NCBI GenBank assembly: GCA_029267175.1
Contig: JARIDJ010000026.1
Coordinates: 1-45,810 of the forward strand
DNA from: Psychrobacter sp.
GTDB taxonomy: Bacteria > Pseudomonadota > Gammaproteobacteria > Pseudomonadales > Moraxellaceae
DNA length: 45,810 nt
Reading direction: 5' to 3'
Of this stretch, positions 38,104 through 45,810 are shown one piece after another (positions within the stretch are counted from its first letter, which is position 1; every line of letters starts with the position of its first letter). The notes beneath the pieces are model-generated. The model worked only from the letters and a program-made list of their open reading frames with translations, did not search any database and was not told where the DNA came from. Made by a program: the position numbers and the translations under genes.

Positions 38104-38904
38104 ATGACGACTTTATCTACGCTTAAAAAATTCAAAAAAGACGGCACCAAGTTCAGTTGTTTGACTTGTTATGATGCTATGTTTGCGCGAATGATGGAAA
38201 AAGCGCAGATAGATACTATATTGATTGGCGACAGCTTAGGCATGGTGGTACAAGGTCATGATTCGACTTTACCTGTCACGGTAAATGATATGGCATATCA
38301 TACCGCCAATGTCGCGCGTAGTAATAAGCAGGCATTAATTCTCGCTGACTTGCCCTTTATGAGCTATGCCATCCATTCTGAAGCGATTGCTAATAGTCGT
38401 CAGCTCATGCAAGCTGGGGCTCATGTGATTAAGATAGAAGGCGGTAGTGAGCTTTGTGAGCTAGTGACTATGTTAGCGCAAGCTGGTACACCAACTTGCG
38501 TACATCTAGGTCTAACGCCGCAATCGGTCAACGTCTTTGGCGGTTATAAAATCCAAGGCCGTAGCGATGAAGCGGCGGATAAATTATTGGCTGATGCCAC
38601 CACGGTCGTCGAGGCGGGCGCAGCATTATTAGTATTAGAATGTGTCCCAGCTGAGCTTGCCAAAGCAGTGACCCAAGCGGTTGAAGTGCCCGTCATCGGT
38701 ATTGGAGCAGGGGCCGATACGGACGGTCAAGTATTAGTGATGCATGACATGTTAGGTATGGTTCATGGCCGCGCTCCGCGGTTTGTACATGACTTCTTAA
38801 CTGATGAGCGCAATAAGGAGCATAGTATCGAAGGCGCATTTGCCCTTTATCAGCAGTCAGTACGTGAGGGCAGCTTTCCTCAGGCGCAGCATCAATTTGA
38901 TTAG
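38104..38904 (+). CDS. panB: Ketopantoate hydroxymethyltransferase
   Basis: First committed enzyme of pantothenate synthesis, adding a hydroxymethyl group from methylenetetrahydrofolate to 2-oxoisovalerate. Conserved pieces are LTCYDAMFARMMEKA, the metal-binding IGDSLGMVVQGHDSTLPVT, KIEGGSEL, HLGLTPQSVNVFGGYKIQG and VIGIGAGADTDGQVLVMHDMLG. The length of 266 residues is typical. panC follows 53 bases later with a good ribosome-binding site (AAAGAGAT), so both are likely one transcript. Confidence 0.98.
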   Translation: MTTLSTLKKFKKDGTKFSCLTCYDAMFARMMEKAQIDTILIGDSLGMVVQGHDSTLPVTVNDMAYHTANVARSNKQALILADLPFMSYAIHSEAIANSRQLMQAGAHVIKIEGGSELCELVTMLAQAGTPTCVHLGLTPQSVNVFGGYKIQGRSDEAADKLLADATTVVEAGAALLVLECVPAELAKAVTQAVEVPVIGIGAGADTDGQVLVMHDMLGMVHGRAPRFVHDFLTDERNKEHSIEGAFALYQQSVREGSFPQAQHQFD

Positions 38905-38957
38905 CGTCATGATTTGACTACTCCATACTATTTAATATAAAGATAAAAGAGATTTCG

Positions 38958-39845
38958 ATGCCTAATATTCATCATCGTATTGCTACTTTACAAGACGCCT
39001 TAACCCCACTGCGTAGTCAGCAACGTCTTGCCTTAGTGCCGACTATGGGTAATCTACATGCTGGCCACTTAGAGTTAATCAAAATCGCTAAACAGCATGC
39101 TGATATCGTTGTGGTTAGCATCTTTGTCAATCCAACTCAGTTCGGCATTGGCGAGGACTTTGAGAGCTACCCGCGCACCCTTGATGCCGATGTTGCCAAA
39201 TTAGCTGGCGTTGATGCCGATTATGTGTTCGCACCTAGTGTTGATGAGATGTATCCGCTATTGCCGCCACCGACTAAAGTCATCGCCGGCGCGATAGCCA
39301 TGCAATTATGCGGTCAATCGCGTCCAACGCATTTTGATGGGGTTGGAATTGTGGTGTCCAAACTATTTAATATTGTGCAGCCTAATATCGCTATATTTGG
39401 ACAAAAAGACTATCAGCAATTGGCTATTATCAAACAATTGGTCAGAGATCTAAGCTATCCGGTGGAGATTATCGGCGCGCCTATTGTCCGTGCTAATGAT
39501 GGTTTGGCTTTATCATCGCGTAATCAGTATCTAACGGATAATGAACGACAAATAGCGCCTGTATTACATCAAGTATTGCAGGATTTGGCAGAGCAATTAG
39601 CGCAAAAACTAAAAGAGCATAATCTAACTAAATTAGCATTGGACTCACTACTAGAGCACTCTTATCAGCGTATTACTGATGCTGGTTTTGAGATAGATTA
39701 CTTAGCAGTAAAGACCACTGATCTACAGCCTATAGACTACACAGCGCAGACTATTAAAGGCGCGTCACAAGAGTTAATTATTTTAGTAGCAGCAAAACTA
39801 GGCAAAGCAAGATTATTAGATAATCAATCAGTAATAGTCAAATAA
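38958..39845 (+). CDS. panC: Pantothenate synthetase
   Basis: Ligates pantoate and beta-alanine through an adenylate to make pantothenate, the CoA precursor. The nucleotidyltransferase motifs PTMGNLHAGHLELI, VSIFVNPTQFG and FGQKDYQQLAIIKQLVRDL are present, with the SSRNQYL motif towards the C-terminal half. The 295-residue length is a little above the usual about 283, with the extra residues near the QLAQKLKEHNLTKLAL helix. No panD is nearby. It is followed by rapZ 106 bases later. Confidence 0.98.
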   Translation: MPNIHHRIATLQDALTPLRSQQRLALVPTMGNLHAGHLELIKIAKQHADIVVVSIFVNPTQFGIGEDFESYPRTLDADVAKLAGVDADYVFAPSVDEMYPLLPPPTKVIAGAIAMQLCGQSRPTHFDGVGIVVSKLFNIVQPNIAIFGQKDYQQLAIIKQLVRDLSYPVEIIGAPIVRANDGLALSSRNQYLTDNERQIAPVLHQVLQDLAEQLAQKLKEHNLTKLALDSLLEHSYQRITDAGFEIDYLAVKTTDLQPIDYTAQTIKGASQELIILVAAKLGKARLLDNQSVIVK

Positions 39846-39951
39846 CAGCATAGGTTTTAAACAAATAGCGTAGTATATAAAGAGTTAGAGTTTGGCAATT
39901 TAGAGCAGCGTAAGCGGTTTAATCAATAAGGTAATAGATTAGGGTAGTATC

Positions 39952-40899
39952 ATGGACATAGATAAGGTCGATATCAATTCTAAACCTCTAATCTCAGATG
40001 ATGACAAGCTGAGTGTGCTCATTGTTTCTGGACGTTCGGGCTCAGGCAAAACCTCAGTGCTCAATACCTTAGAGGATTTGGGTTACTATTCGATTGATAA
40101 TCTGCCGCTGGCGCTAGTGCCTGAAGCGGCGCATAAGCTGGTTAATGAGAGTAATATCAAGCGCGTAGCTTTGGGCGTTGATATTCGCTCACCGCGTGCT
40201 GACTTATCCAATTTTGCGGCGATTCAAAAACAGCTACATGAGAGATATGGTGAGCTAAAGGTACAGGTTATTTATGTTACCGCGCAAGAAGATACCTTAG
40301 TTGCCCGCTTTAATGCTACCCGCCGCGTGCATCCGCTAATGGCTCAAGACGCTGAAGGTATTAATAACACTAGATATAACCTGCCTGCGGCGATAAAAAG
40401 AGAAATCGAATTATTAGAGCCTATAGCTAGCTGTGCTGATATTACTATTGATACTAGTAAGCTCAATATTCACCAGCTAAAAGAGCGTTTGCGCGATCAA
40501 GTAGGAGCTGATAATAAGATTGTGATTAATTTATTATCGTTTGGTTTTAAGTATGGCAGTCCTATTGATGCTGACTTTGTATTTGATGTCAGAATCCTGC
40601 CAAATCCGCATTGGAATGCAGATTTGCGTAGTGCCACAGGATTAGATAGCGAGGTGGAGGAGTTTTTTGCTGATTATCCAGAAGTTAGGGAGATGAGCAA
40701 TGATATTGCTACCTTTTTGACGCGCTGGTTACCAGATTTTTTGCATAATAATCGCCATACGGTTACCGTGGCTATTGGCTGTACCGGTGGCAAGCATCGC
40801 TCGGTTTTTATTACTGAAAAACTGCAACAGCATCTTACTGAGCACTTGCCAGAAGCCTTAACCGTGGTAGCTAAACACCGTGAAAAAAGTCGGTGGTAG
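39952..40899 (+). CDS. rapZ: RapZ-type RNase adapter/nucleotide-binding protein
   Basis: Member of the RapZ (YvcJ/YhbJ) family. In E. coli, RapZ delivers GlmZ sRNA to RNase E and so tunes glucosamine-6-phosphate synthase. The N-terminal Walker A motif GRSGSGKTS is at residues 27-35, the DNLP segment (YSIDNLPLALVP) follows, and the C-terminal domain has FKYGSPIDADFVFDVR, LPNPHW and IGCTGGKHRSV. The length is 315 residues, about 30 more than in E. coli, with an N-terminal extension of about 20. Whether a GlmZ-like RNA exists in this organism is not shown. The usual ptsN/hpf/rpoN neighbours are absent here. Confidence 0.93.
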   Translation: MDIDKVDINSKPLISDDDKLSVLIVSGRSGSGKTSVLNTLEDLGYYSIDNLPLALVPEAAHKLVNESNIKRVALGVDIRSPRADLSNFAAIQKQLHERYGELKVQVIYVTAQEDTLVARFNATRRVHPLMAQDAEGINNTRYNLPAAIKREIELLEPIASCADITIDTSKLNIHQLKERLRDQVGADNKIVINLLSFGFKYGSPIDADFVFDVRILPNPHWNADLRSATGLDSEVEEFFADYPEVREMSNDIATFLTRWLPDFLHNNRHTVTVAIGCTGGKHRSVFITEKLQQHLTEHLPEALTVVAKHREKSRW

Positions 40900-41021
40900 T
40901 TAGCAGCTGGCAGTGAAAAATAGCGGCTGACTTACCATTTTATAAAAATACTTTTGAGTTATTATTACTCTATTAGTCGCCCTATTATTTATTTTATTAT
41001 CCCTATTATCAGAGAGTTTTT

Positions 41022-41531
41022 ATGATTGATTGGTCAGAACAAGACATGCGCGTCTCGCGTACCGAACTCAAAAAATCTCATGAGCGCTTGCAAGCTTTAT
41101 CGATACCGCTGGCGAACTTATCCAAAAAACAGTTAAAGAAGCTGCCAGCTAGTGACTATTTTATGGCAGAATTAATGGCTTTGGCAGATATTACTAGCGC
41201 TAATGCGCGTAATCGTCAGACCAAACGTGTAGGTAAGCTGATCAGTGAAGAGAACCGTCACGAGTTGGTCAAAGCGCTATTTGAAGCTTTTTTCCCTAAA
41301 GAGCAAGTCTCCAAAATCGAGAGCTGGCGCGGTAGACTCAATATCAATGACGAAGGCACAATGAAGCAGTTTGTAAAGCAATATAAAGCTGCTGAACATA
41401 ATAGCTTATATCAGTTATTGCTTTGGATTGAATATGCCAAACACACTCAAGACGATGAGCTAATGATGGAGTCAGAGCAAGACTTAGCGAGCTATATTCG
41501 TGAAGTGGCTATTTTGACGCAGCTAAAGTAG
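41022..41531 (+). CDS. darP: DarP/YjgA ribosome-associated protein
   Basis: A 169-residue, highly charged helical protein of the DUF615 (YjgA) family; E. coli DarP assists maturation of the 50S ribosomal subunit. Family features visible here are WSEQDMRVSRTELKKSHERLQAL, the LPASDYFMAEL segment, a DITSANARNRQTKRVGKLI helix and a C-terminal half with LYQLLLWIEYAK. Usual length is about 180 residues. The ATG follows GAGAG at good spacing. It is flanked by rapZ and uvrC and has its own terminator. Confidence 0.9.
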   Translation: MIDWSEQDMRVSRTELKKSHERLQALSIPLANLSKKQLKKLPASDYFMAELMALADITSANARNRQTKRVGKLISEENRHELVKALFEAFFPKEQVSKIESWRGRLNINDEGTMKQFVKQYKAAEHNSLYQLLLWIEYAKHTQDDELMMESEQDLASYIREVAILTQLK

Positions 41532-41563
41532 CTTAATTCGGACAAAAAATATAGACCTTGTAG

Positions 41564-41587
41564 AGTCAGCCCTGAGCTGGCTTTTTT
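41564..41587 (+). terminator. Intrinsic terminator after darP
   Basis: AGTCAGC (41564-41570) pairs with GCTGGCT (41576-41582), including one G-T pair, across a 5-base loop and runs into TTTTTT. Confidence 0.8.
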
Positions 41588-41666
41588 GTGGCTATTCATC
41601 TTGCAATACTGTCAGCGTCTCCCCATAAATAATGGTATTCCATTACCTTTATGAGTTTTAGTTGTT

Positions 41667-43541
41667 ATGGTTAAAGTTTCAGCAGCGAGCGCTAATGATA
41701 ATAGTGAAAATAAGATTGAGGATAAAGACGACAGAAAAATTCGTCTTAAGCACCTGATTAAACGCCTGCCCAATTTGCCAGGGGTCTATAAGATGCTTGG
41801 CAAAAACGGCGATATTCTCTATGTGGGTAAGGCCAAATCATTAAAAAGCCGAGTCAATAGCTACTTTGCCAAGACTATCGATCATCCAAAAACTCGCGCT
41901 TTAGTCGCGCGTATCCATAACATCGAGACCATTATTACTCGTAGCGAAACCGAAGCGCTGCTGCTCGAACAAAACCTTATCAAAGAATATCGTCCGCCTT
42001 ATAACGTGCTACTACGCGATGATAAATCTTATCTTTATGTGTTTATCTCAGCGGACAAACCTTATCCGCGTTTGGCTTATGGGCGCGGCAAAGGCAATCA
42101 TCAAAAGGGACGCTTTTTTGGACCTTTCCCCTCAGCGCATGCGGCCAAAGAAACCTTGGTGCTGATGCAAAAAATGTTTCAAATGCGTCAATGCACCAAT
42201 ACCTTTTTTAAACAGCGTAAGCGTCCTTGTTTGGAGTATCAGATTAAGCGCTGCCGTGCGCCTTGCGTGGGACTAATAACGCCGGAAGAGTATAATGAGG
42301 ATGTGAATAATACCATTCGCTTTTTAAAGGGCGACTCAGGCGATATTCATAACGCTTTGATTGAGAAGATGGAAGGCGCGGCCGAAGAGCTGGATTTTGA
42401 AAAAGCAGTGTTTTACCGCGATCAGTTATCGATGCTACGCGAAGTGCAAGCGCGGCAAGCAGTTTATACCGTGCAAGGTGAAGCTGATGTCATCGCTATC
42501 TCTAGTCAAGCGGGTATGAGCGCGGTCAATGTGCTCACGGTGCGCGGCGGTCGTGTGCTTGGCGGCAAAAACTACTTTCCTGATGTCGATAGTAGCGAGC
42601 CTATCGCTGATAATCTCTCCGCCTTTATTATGTCGTTTTATTTTCAAGTAACTGATGACTTACCAAGTGAGATTATCCTCAGTCACGAGCTACCTGATCA
42701 GCAAGCGGTCGCAGAAGCACTTGCGACCCATTTCGGTAGTAAAGTCACTATAAAAACTAATGTGCGTGAGCACCGCGCTGAATGGTTGGACTTGGCCAAT
42801 CTTAACGCTAGTAATGCGTTAAAAACTAAGCTTGGCGATTATCTTGAGCTACATGCGCGCTTTAATGCACTCAAAGAGGTGCTGGCGGATGTCACCGATC
42901 GTACTATTGATCGTATCGAGTGTTTCGATATCTCGCACACAATGGGCGAGGCAACGATAGGCAGCTGCGTGGTCTTCGATCAAGGCGGTTCGCGCCGGCG
43001 CGACTATCGTCAGTATGCTATTCATGATATTGTCGGCGGTGACGATTATGCAGCGATGAAGCAAGTACTGACGCGGCGCTACAAAAAGCAGCCATTGCCG
43101 GATTTATTGCTGATAGATGGCGGTAAAGGGCAGATGAGTATGGCCAAAGAGGTACTGACAGAATTGAGTATTTTGAACGATACGTTATTGATTGGGGTGG
43201 CAAAAGGCGAGGGACGTAAAGCCGGGTTAGAGGTGCTGCATTTCTTAGATCACGAGCCGCTTGATTTACCGATGGATAGCAAGGCTTTGCATTTACTGAT
43301 GCATATTCGCGACGAGGCGCACCGTTTTGCCATTACCGCCCATCGTAAAAAGCGTGATAAGCGTCGTTCATCTTCGGTGCTAGAGGTGATACCAGGGCTT
43401 GGCGAGAAGCGTCGCCGTGACTTGCTCAATCATTTTGGTGGTATGCAGCAGTTATTAGGGGCTTCTCAACAGGAGTTGGCAGGGGTAACCGGTATTGGGC
43501 CAGTGCTTGCCAAGACTATTTATAAGGTTTTGCATGAGTAA
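41667..43541 (+). CDS. uvrC: Excinuclease ABC subunit C
   Basis: Makes both incisions around DNA damage in nucleotide-excision repair. The domain order is complete: an N-terminal GIY-YIG nuclease ([20 protein letters not shown] with [11 protein letters not shown]), the cysteine-rich [17 protein letters not shown] segment, a UvrB-interacting UVR motif ([20 protein letters not shown]), an RNase H-like endonuclease part with [21 protein letters not shown] and [10 protein letters not shown], and C-terminal HhH motifs ([19 protein letters not shown] and [14 protein letters not shown]). The length is 624 residues, typical. A 25-residue acidic N-terminal extension precedes the usual start. Confidence 0.98.
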   Translation: MVKVSAASANDNSENKIEDKDDRKIRLKHLIKRLPNLPGVYKMLGKNGDILYVGKAKSLKSRVNSYFAKTIDHPKTRALVARIHNIETIITRSETEALLLEQNLIKEYRPPYNVLLRDDKSYLYVFISADKPYPRLAYGRGKGNHQKGRFFGPFPSAHAAKETLVLMQKMFQMRQCTNTFFKQRKRPCLEYQIKRCRAPCVGLITPEEYNEDVNNTIRFLKGDSGDIHNALIEKMEGAAEELDFEKAVFYRDQLSMLREVQARQAVYTVQGEADVIAISSQAGMSAVNVLTVRGGRVLGGKNYFPDVDSSEPIADNLSAFIMSFYFQVTDDLPSEIILSHELPDQQAVAEALATHFGSKVTIKTNVREHRAEWLDLANLNASNALKTKLGDYLELHARFNALKEVLADVTDRTIDRIECFDISHTMGEATIGSCVVFDQGGSRRRDYRQYAIHDIVGGDDYAAMKQVLTRRYKKQPLPDLLLIDGGKGQMSMAKEVLTELSILNDTLLIGVAKGEGRKAGLEVLHFLDHEPLDLPMDSKALHLLMHIRDEAHRFAITAHRKKRDKRRSSSVLEVIPGLGEKRRRDLLNHFGGMQQLLGASQQELAGVTGIGPVLAKTIYKVLHE

Positions 43542-43587
43542 GGTTTTTCTAAACTTATAACTATCTGAATAGTTTACTTTAATAATT

Positions 43588-43617
43588 AAAGGCTGTGCTT
43601 TTAACACAGCCTTTTTT
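43588..43617. terminator. Bidirectional terminator between uvrC and folA
   Basis: AAAGGCTGTG (43588-43597) pairs with CACAGCCTTT (43605-43614) across a 7-base loop, with a T-run to 43617. It serves uvrC and, in reverse, can end folA transcription. Confidence 0.92.
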
Positions 43618-43622
43618 GCTAA

Positions 43623-44189
43623 CTAGCCTTCTCTACGATAACTGACAAACTCAAAGTCTAAGCCGCTTTTTTCATCGTGTTTCTTCTCGGATGTTTCTGT
43701 CGCCACAAAGTCGCTTGGCAACTCTGGGAAAAAAGCATCGCCATCGCTAATCTCAGTATCGACATGGGTCAGCTCAATACGATCGGTGTACATCATCGCA
43801 TCTTTAAACACCTTTTCACCGCCGATGATCCAGATAGTCTCTAAATGTGCACCGTGCGCGAGGCTTGCCGCTTGTGTCAGCGCATCATCTAAGTTATGCA
43901 TGACATGGGCATTGTCTTTGCCTACAAGCCCTTTTTGCTCTGCGTAGTCTAATTGGCTAGTAATGATAAAGCTGACGCGCTTCGGTAGCGGCTTGCTACC
44001 CATCGACTCAAAAGTCTTACGACCCATAATGACAATGCCTTTTATAGCGCTATCATTGGCGGCGGTGGTCATACTCTTAAAATGTTGTAAATCCTCCGAG
44101 ATATGCCACGGTAGCTTATTGTCTTTACCGATACAACGATTGCTACTGATCGCGGCGATTTGGGCCACTTCGGTGTGGGCATAACTCAT
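43623..44189 (-). CDS. folA: Dihydrofolate reductase
   Basis: NADPH-dependent reduction of dihydrofolate to tetrahydrofolate; the target of trimethoprim. The sequence shows AQIAAISSNRCIGKDNKLPWHISEDLQHF with the catalytic acidic residue in the SEDL segment, IVIMGRKTFESMGSKPLP for cofactor binding, and IWIIGGEKVFKDAMMYTD. At 188 residues it is longer than the E. coli enzyme (159), with an acidic C-terminal segment (TSEKKHDEKSG). It is convergent with uvrC and its start lies 97 bases from the likely edge of the IS110 element, so the insertion may affect its promoter region. Confidence 0.97.
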   Translation of the reverse strand: MSYAHTEVAQIAAISSNRCIGKDNKLPWHISEDLQHFKSMTTAANDSAIKGIVIMGRKTFESMGSKPLPKRVSFIITSQLDYAEQKGLVGKDNAHVMHNLDDALTQAASLAHGAHLETIWIIGGEKVFKDAMMYTDRIELTHVDTEISDGDAFFPELPSDFVATETSEKKHDEKSGLDFEFVSYRREG

Positions 44190-44309
44190 AATTTATCCTT
44201 TTTACTTATTGGAAGAGTACAGTAAAAAAAGCTTATACCTAACTCAAAAATACAATTAGTGGTGTTTGATTCGTTTGGCTTTTGTAGATACCATCTTGCC
44301 GAACCAGAA

Positions 44310-45302
44310 TCAAGCAGCAATTTTTGCGGTTTGAGACTGATAAGGCATTTGATGTTTTAGAACACCAAAGCAGATATGTACCAGTTTACGCATAGCCGCA
44401 CAGATCGCCTGCATTTTGCATTTACCATTAGCTAGCAGACGTTCGTACTGTGCTTTAATATCAGGGTTGTGTCTGGTTGAGACCACCGCTGCCATGTAGA
44501 GCTTAGCTCTGATATGACTAGAACCGTTCTTAGCTAAGCGAGTCTTGCCTCTAAACTGTCCAGACTGTACTTGTTTGGGTATCAGTCCTAAGAAAGCAGC
44601 CGCTTGTGAGGCTTGGGTAAAGCTTTTATTGTGCATAAGCGTTAGCATCTGTCTTGAAGTGGCAGGACCGACGCCTTTAATACTCTTAAGTAGCTCTTGG
44701 TCTTGCTTAAGGTTCGGATGATTATTGATATGATCGTCAATATCACCGTTTAGCTTAGCAATGGCTTCTTGTAGAGCAGCTATCATCTGCTCAATGGAGG
44801 CAGTAACGATGGGCGCAGTGTCGGTCGACTCAGCTTTTTCTTGGCGATTCTGCTCTCGCTGTAAGTCATGTTGCAGAGCATCTAAGCGCGACAGCAATGA
44901 CTTTAGATGACGCGCCTCAGCGGGCGGCGGTGTCCATAAGTCCGGTTTCGTAGTCGCGGTATAGCAAGCTAATAGTATGCTGTCTTTCTTGTCGGTCTTA
45001 TGACGCGAGCCTAAGCTGTCCGCATAGCTTCTCACAAATGCAGGATTGACGATACTCACCCTAAGACCTTGGTCATGCAGGTAGTAGGCAAGGTTTTCGT
45101 GATAAACGCCAGTAGCTTCAACCGTAATGTGAAGGTCGCTTAAGTCTTCAGTTACGTTCGCTTTGAGCCAATTAATAAGGTTGGGATAGTCAGCGTGTTC
45201 ATTTTTAAACACTTTGGTTTTAACTTTGTTCTTGTCGATGTCTTTAAGCCAAGCTAAATCCAGTTTGGCTTTACTAACATCAATACCAATATAATGAGTC
45301 AT
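44310..45302 (-). CDS. IS110-family transposase (bridge-RNA-guided recombinase type)
   Basis: A 330-residue IS110 transposase. The N-terminal RuvC-like DEDD domain carries Asp8 in YIGIDVSKAKLDLAW, Glu62 in TVEATGVYHEN and the acidic pair Asp104/Asp107 in HKTDKKDSILL. A helical, charged coiled-coil linker spans about residues 125-195. The C-terminal Transposase_20 domain has the HhH-like IKGVGPATSRQMLTL and the GLIPKQVQSGQFRG segment with the probable catalytic serine Ser247, followed by KNGSSHIRAKLYMAA. The reading frame is intact. Members of this family use a structured non-coding RNA from the element to pair with both donor and target DNA. Confidence 0.95.
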   Translation of the reverse strand: MTHYIGIDVSKAKLDLAWLKDIDKNKVKTKVFKNEHADYPNLINWLKANVTEDLSDLHITVEATGVYHENLAYYLHDQGLRVSIVNPAFVRSYADSLGSRHKTDKKDSILLACYTATTKPDLWTPPPAEARHLKSLLSRLDALQHDLQREQNRQEKAESTDTAPIVTASIEQMIAALQEAIAKLNGDIDDHINNHPNLKQDQELLKSIKGVGPATSRQMLTLMHNKSFTQASQAAAFLGLIPKQVQSGQFRGKTRLAKNGSSHIRAKLYMAAVVSTRHNPDIKAQYERLLANGKCKMQAICAAMRKLVHICFGVLKHQMPYQSQTAKIAA

Positions 45303-45480
45303 CTTATTATCTTCCCTTGTTCATGCAGTGTCACTCATATTGAGGCACTTGGATACCATTCAGAGTATGAAGATGAAAGGATGAGCATTGGGCGTAATCT
45401 ACGTCACAGTGTCTAGGCACTAAGGGTGCGCTCACGCTCACAATGCTCGGATTAGATGATAAAGTATATCAAGAGTTGAT
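45303..45480 (-). ncRNA. Candidate IS110 bridge-RNA leader
   Basis: The 5' non-coding part of the element, read on the minus strand towards the transposase start, contains a large stem-loop: GAGCATTG (45441-45448 in complement) pairs with CAATGCTC (45383-45390) around a 50-base loop holding a smaller AGTG/CACT hairpin (45408-45421). A second hairpin follows just before the start codon, with AGTG (45327-45330) pairing with CACT (45346-45349) and CTCA with TGAG inside. Two successive large loops are what a bridge RNA needs for its target- and donor-binding loops. The RNA itself, its ends and guide bases are inferred. Confidence 0.45.
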
Positions 45481-45509
45481 GTGTTTTAGCATCTAGTCAA
45501 GATACAAGG

Positions 45510-45547
45510 GCGCGCTATAAATTATCTCTTTTATAGCGCGCTTTTTT
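45510..45547 (+). terminator. Orphan plus-strand intrinsic terminator
   Basis: A perfect 12-base stem (GCGCGCTATAAA at 45510-45521 with TTTATAGCGCGC at 45530-45541) and an 8-base loop are followed by TTTTTT (45542-45547). The T-run is on the plus strand only, yet no plus-strand gene is visible upstream after the uvrC terminator. For the minus-strand gene ending at 45599 it could still act as a 3' stabilising hairpin. Confidence 0.8.
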
Positions 45548-45598
45548 GGATTTTGAATTTTAGATAAATAGATGCATTTTAGGTAAATAAACCTTTAA

Positions 45599-45810
45599 TT
45601 AAGGCAACACCACATCGACGATTTGCCAATTGATAAATCCTTGACGCTGCATCTCAATCGTTAAGGGATAGCCTTTGACTTGACCGCTAATAGTAAAGCA
45701 GTTGATACCGCAGTAGCGAAGCTCTGGCTTGTCGCTATCTACTCCTTGCGTAGCTTGCTGCTCAAGCTCGCTTGCTTGTTTTTGTATTACTAGCTGCATC
45801 TGATTTTTGA
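45599..45810 (-). CDS. 3' end of an unidentified gene (partial)
   Basis: An open minus-strand frame runs from the right window edge to a stop at 45599, giving about 70 C-terminal residues; its true start is probably outside. The end reads GFINWQIVDVVLP, preceded by an alternating strand pattern (INCFTISGQVKGYPLTIEMQ). The close resembles the C-termini of DUF2939-type small secreted proteins, which end in a WKLTDIILP-like motif, but this is a weak impression and no function is assigned. Confidence 0.55.
   Translation of the reverse strand, partial: KNQMQLVIQKQASELEQQATQGVDSDKPELRYCGINCFTISGQVKGYPLTIEMQRQGFINWQIVDVVLP

Larger units (their letters stand above)
44286..45501 (-). mobile_element. 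IS110-family insertion sequence (proposed boundaries)
   Basis: The element consists of the transposase at 44310-45302, a long 5' non-coding leader on the minus strand and a short 3' end. This is the layout of the IS110 group, which lacks terminal inverted repeats and target duplications. Both proposed edges carry the minus-strand motif GTATCT (44286-44291 and 45500-45505), with a possible CT core, and a GGTATCC copy sits in the leader. If the edges are correct, one copy of the core lies at each junction and the empty site reads CTTTTGTAGATACAAGGG on the plus strand. The boundaries are my inference; the presence of the element is not in doubt. Confidence 0.65.

Overview
The window looks like a chromosomal segment of a Psychrobacter-type gammaproteobacterium (Moraxellaceae). 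This is inferred from gene order and protein character: the argH / algZ-algR / hemC-hemD-hemX neighbourhood and the gltA / sdhCDAB / sucAB-lpd-sucCD block are laid out as in Pseudomonas and Acinetobacter relatives, and a galU-pgi-(ugd-like)-pgm module resembles the sugar-precursor end of Acinetobacter capsule loci. The DNA is moderately AT-rich. Many proteins carry Asn/Ser-rich low-complexity tails or inserts.

Layout. (1) 1-759: the 5' end of thiC (minus) with a TPP riboswitch in its leader. (2) 760-2579: argH-yggX on the minus strand, divergent from (3) 2561-8015: an AlgZ/AlgR-type two-component pair followed by the tetrapyrrole genes hemC, hemD and a hemX-like gene. (4) 8136-10623: ribB with a degenerate GTP cyclohydrolase II-like half, and rarA, both minus. 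(5) 10853-12611: a small protein with a zinc-protease-like HELTH motif and a probable lipoprotein, both unassigned. (6) 12699-27829: a TCA-cycle block, gltA (minus), a 1-kb gene-free divergent spacer, then sdhCDAB, sucA, sucB, lpd, sucC, sucD. It covers citrate synthase, succinate dehydrogenase, 2-oxoglutarate dehydrogenase and succinyl-CoA synthetase. (7) 27938-33731: galU, a MITE-like element, pgi, a UDP-glucose dehydrogenase-family protein that has lost its catalytic residues, and a convergent phosphomanno/phosphoglucomutase. (8) 33859-43541: mazG, a comEA-like gene, pcnB with a very long basic tail, folK, panB, panC, rapZ, darP/yjgA, uvrC, all plus. (9) 43623-45810: folA (minus), an IS110-family insertion sequence with a candidate bridge-RNA leader, an orphan plus-strand terminator, and the 3' end of an unidentified minus-strand gene.

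Most of the window is conserved housekeeping sequence. The items most worth a second look are the UDP-glucose dehydrogenase-like pseudoenzyme at 30825-32216, the IS110 element whose putative ends and leader share a short motif, the AlgZ-like sensor that keeps its histidine but not visible ATP-binding boxes, and the tailed poly(A) polymerase. No CRISPR array, phage, toxin-antitoxin pair, tRNA or rRNA was recognised. I did not find a convincing wholly new multi-gene system.
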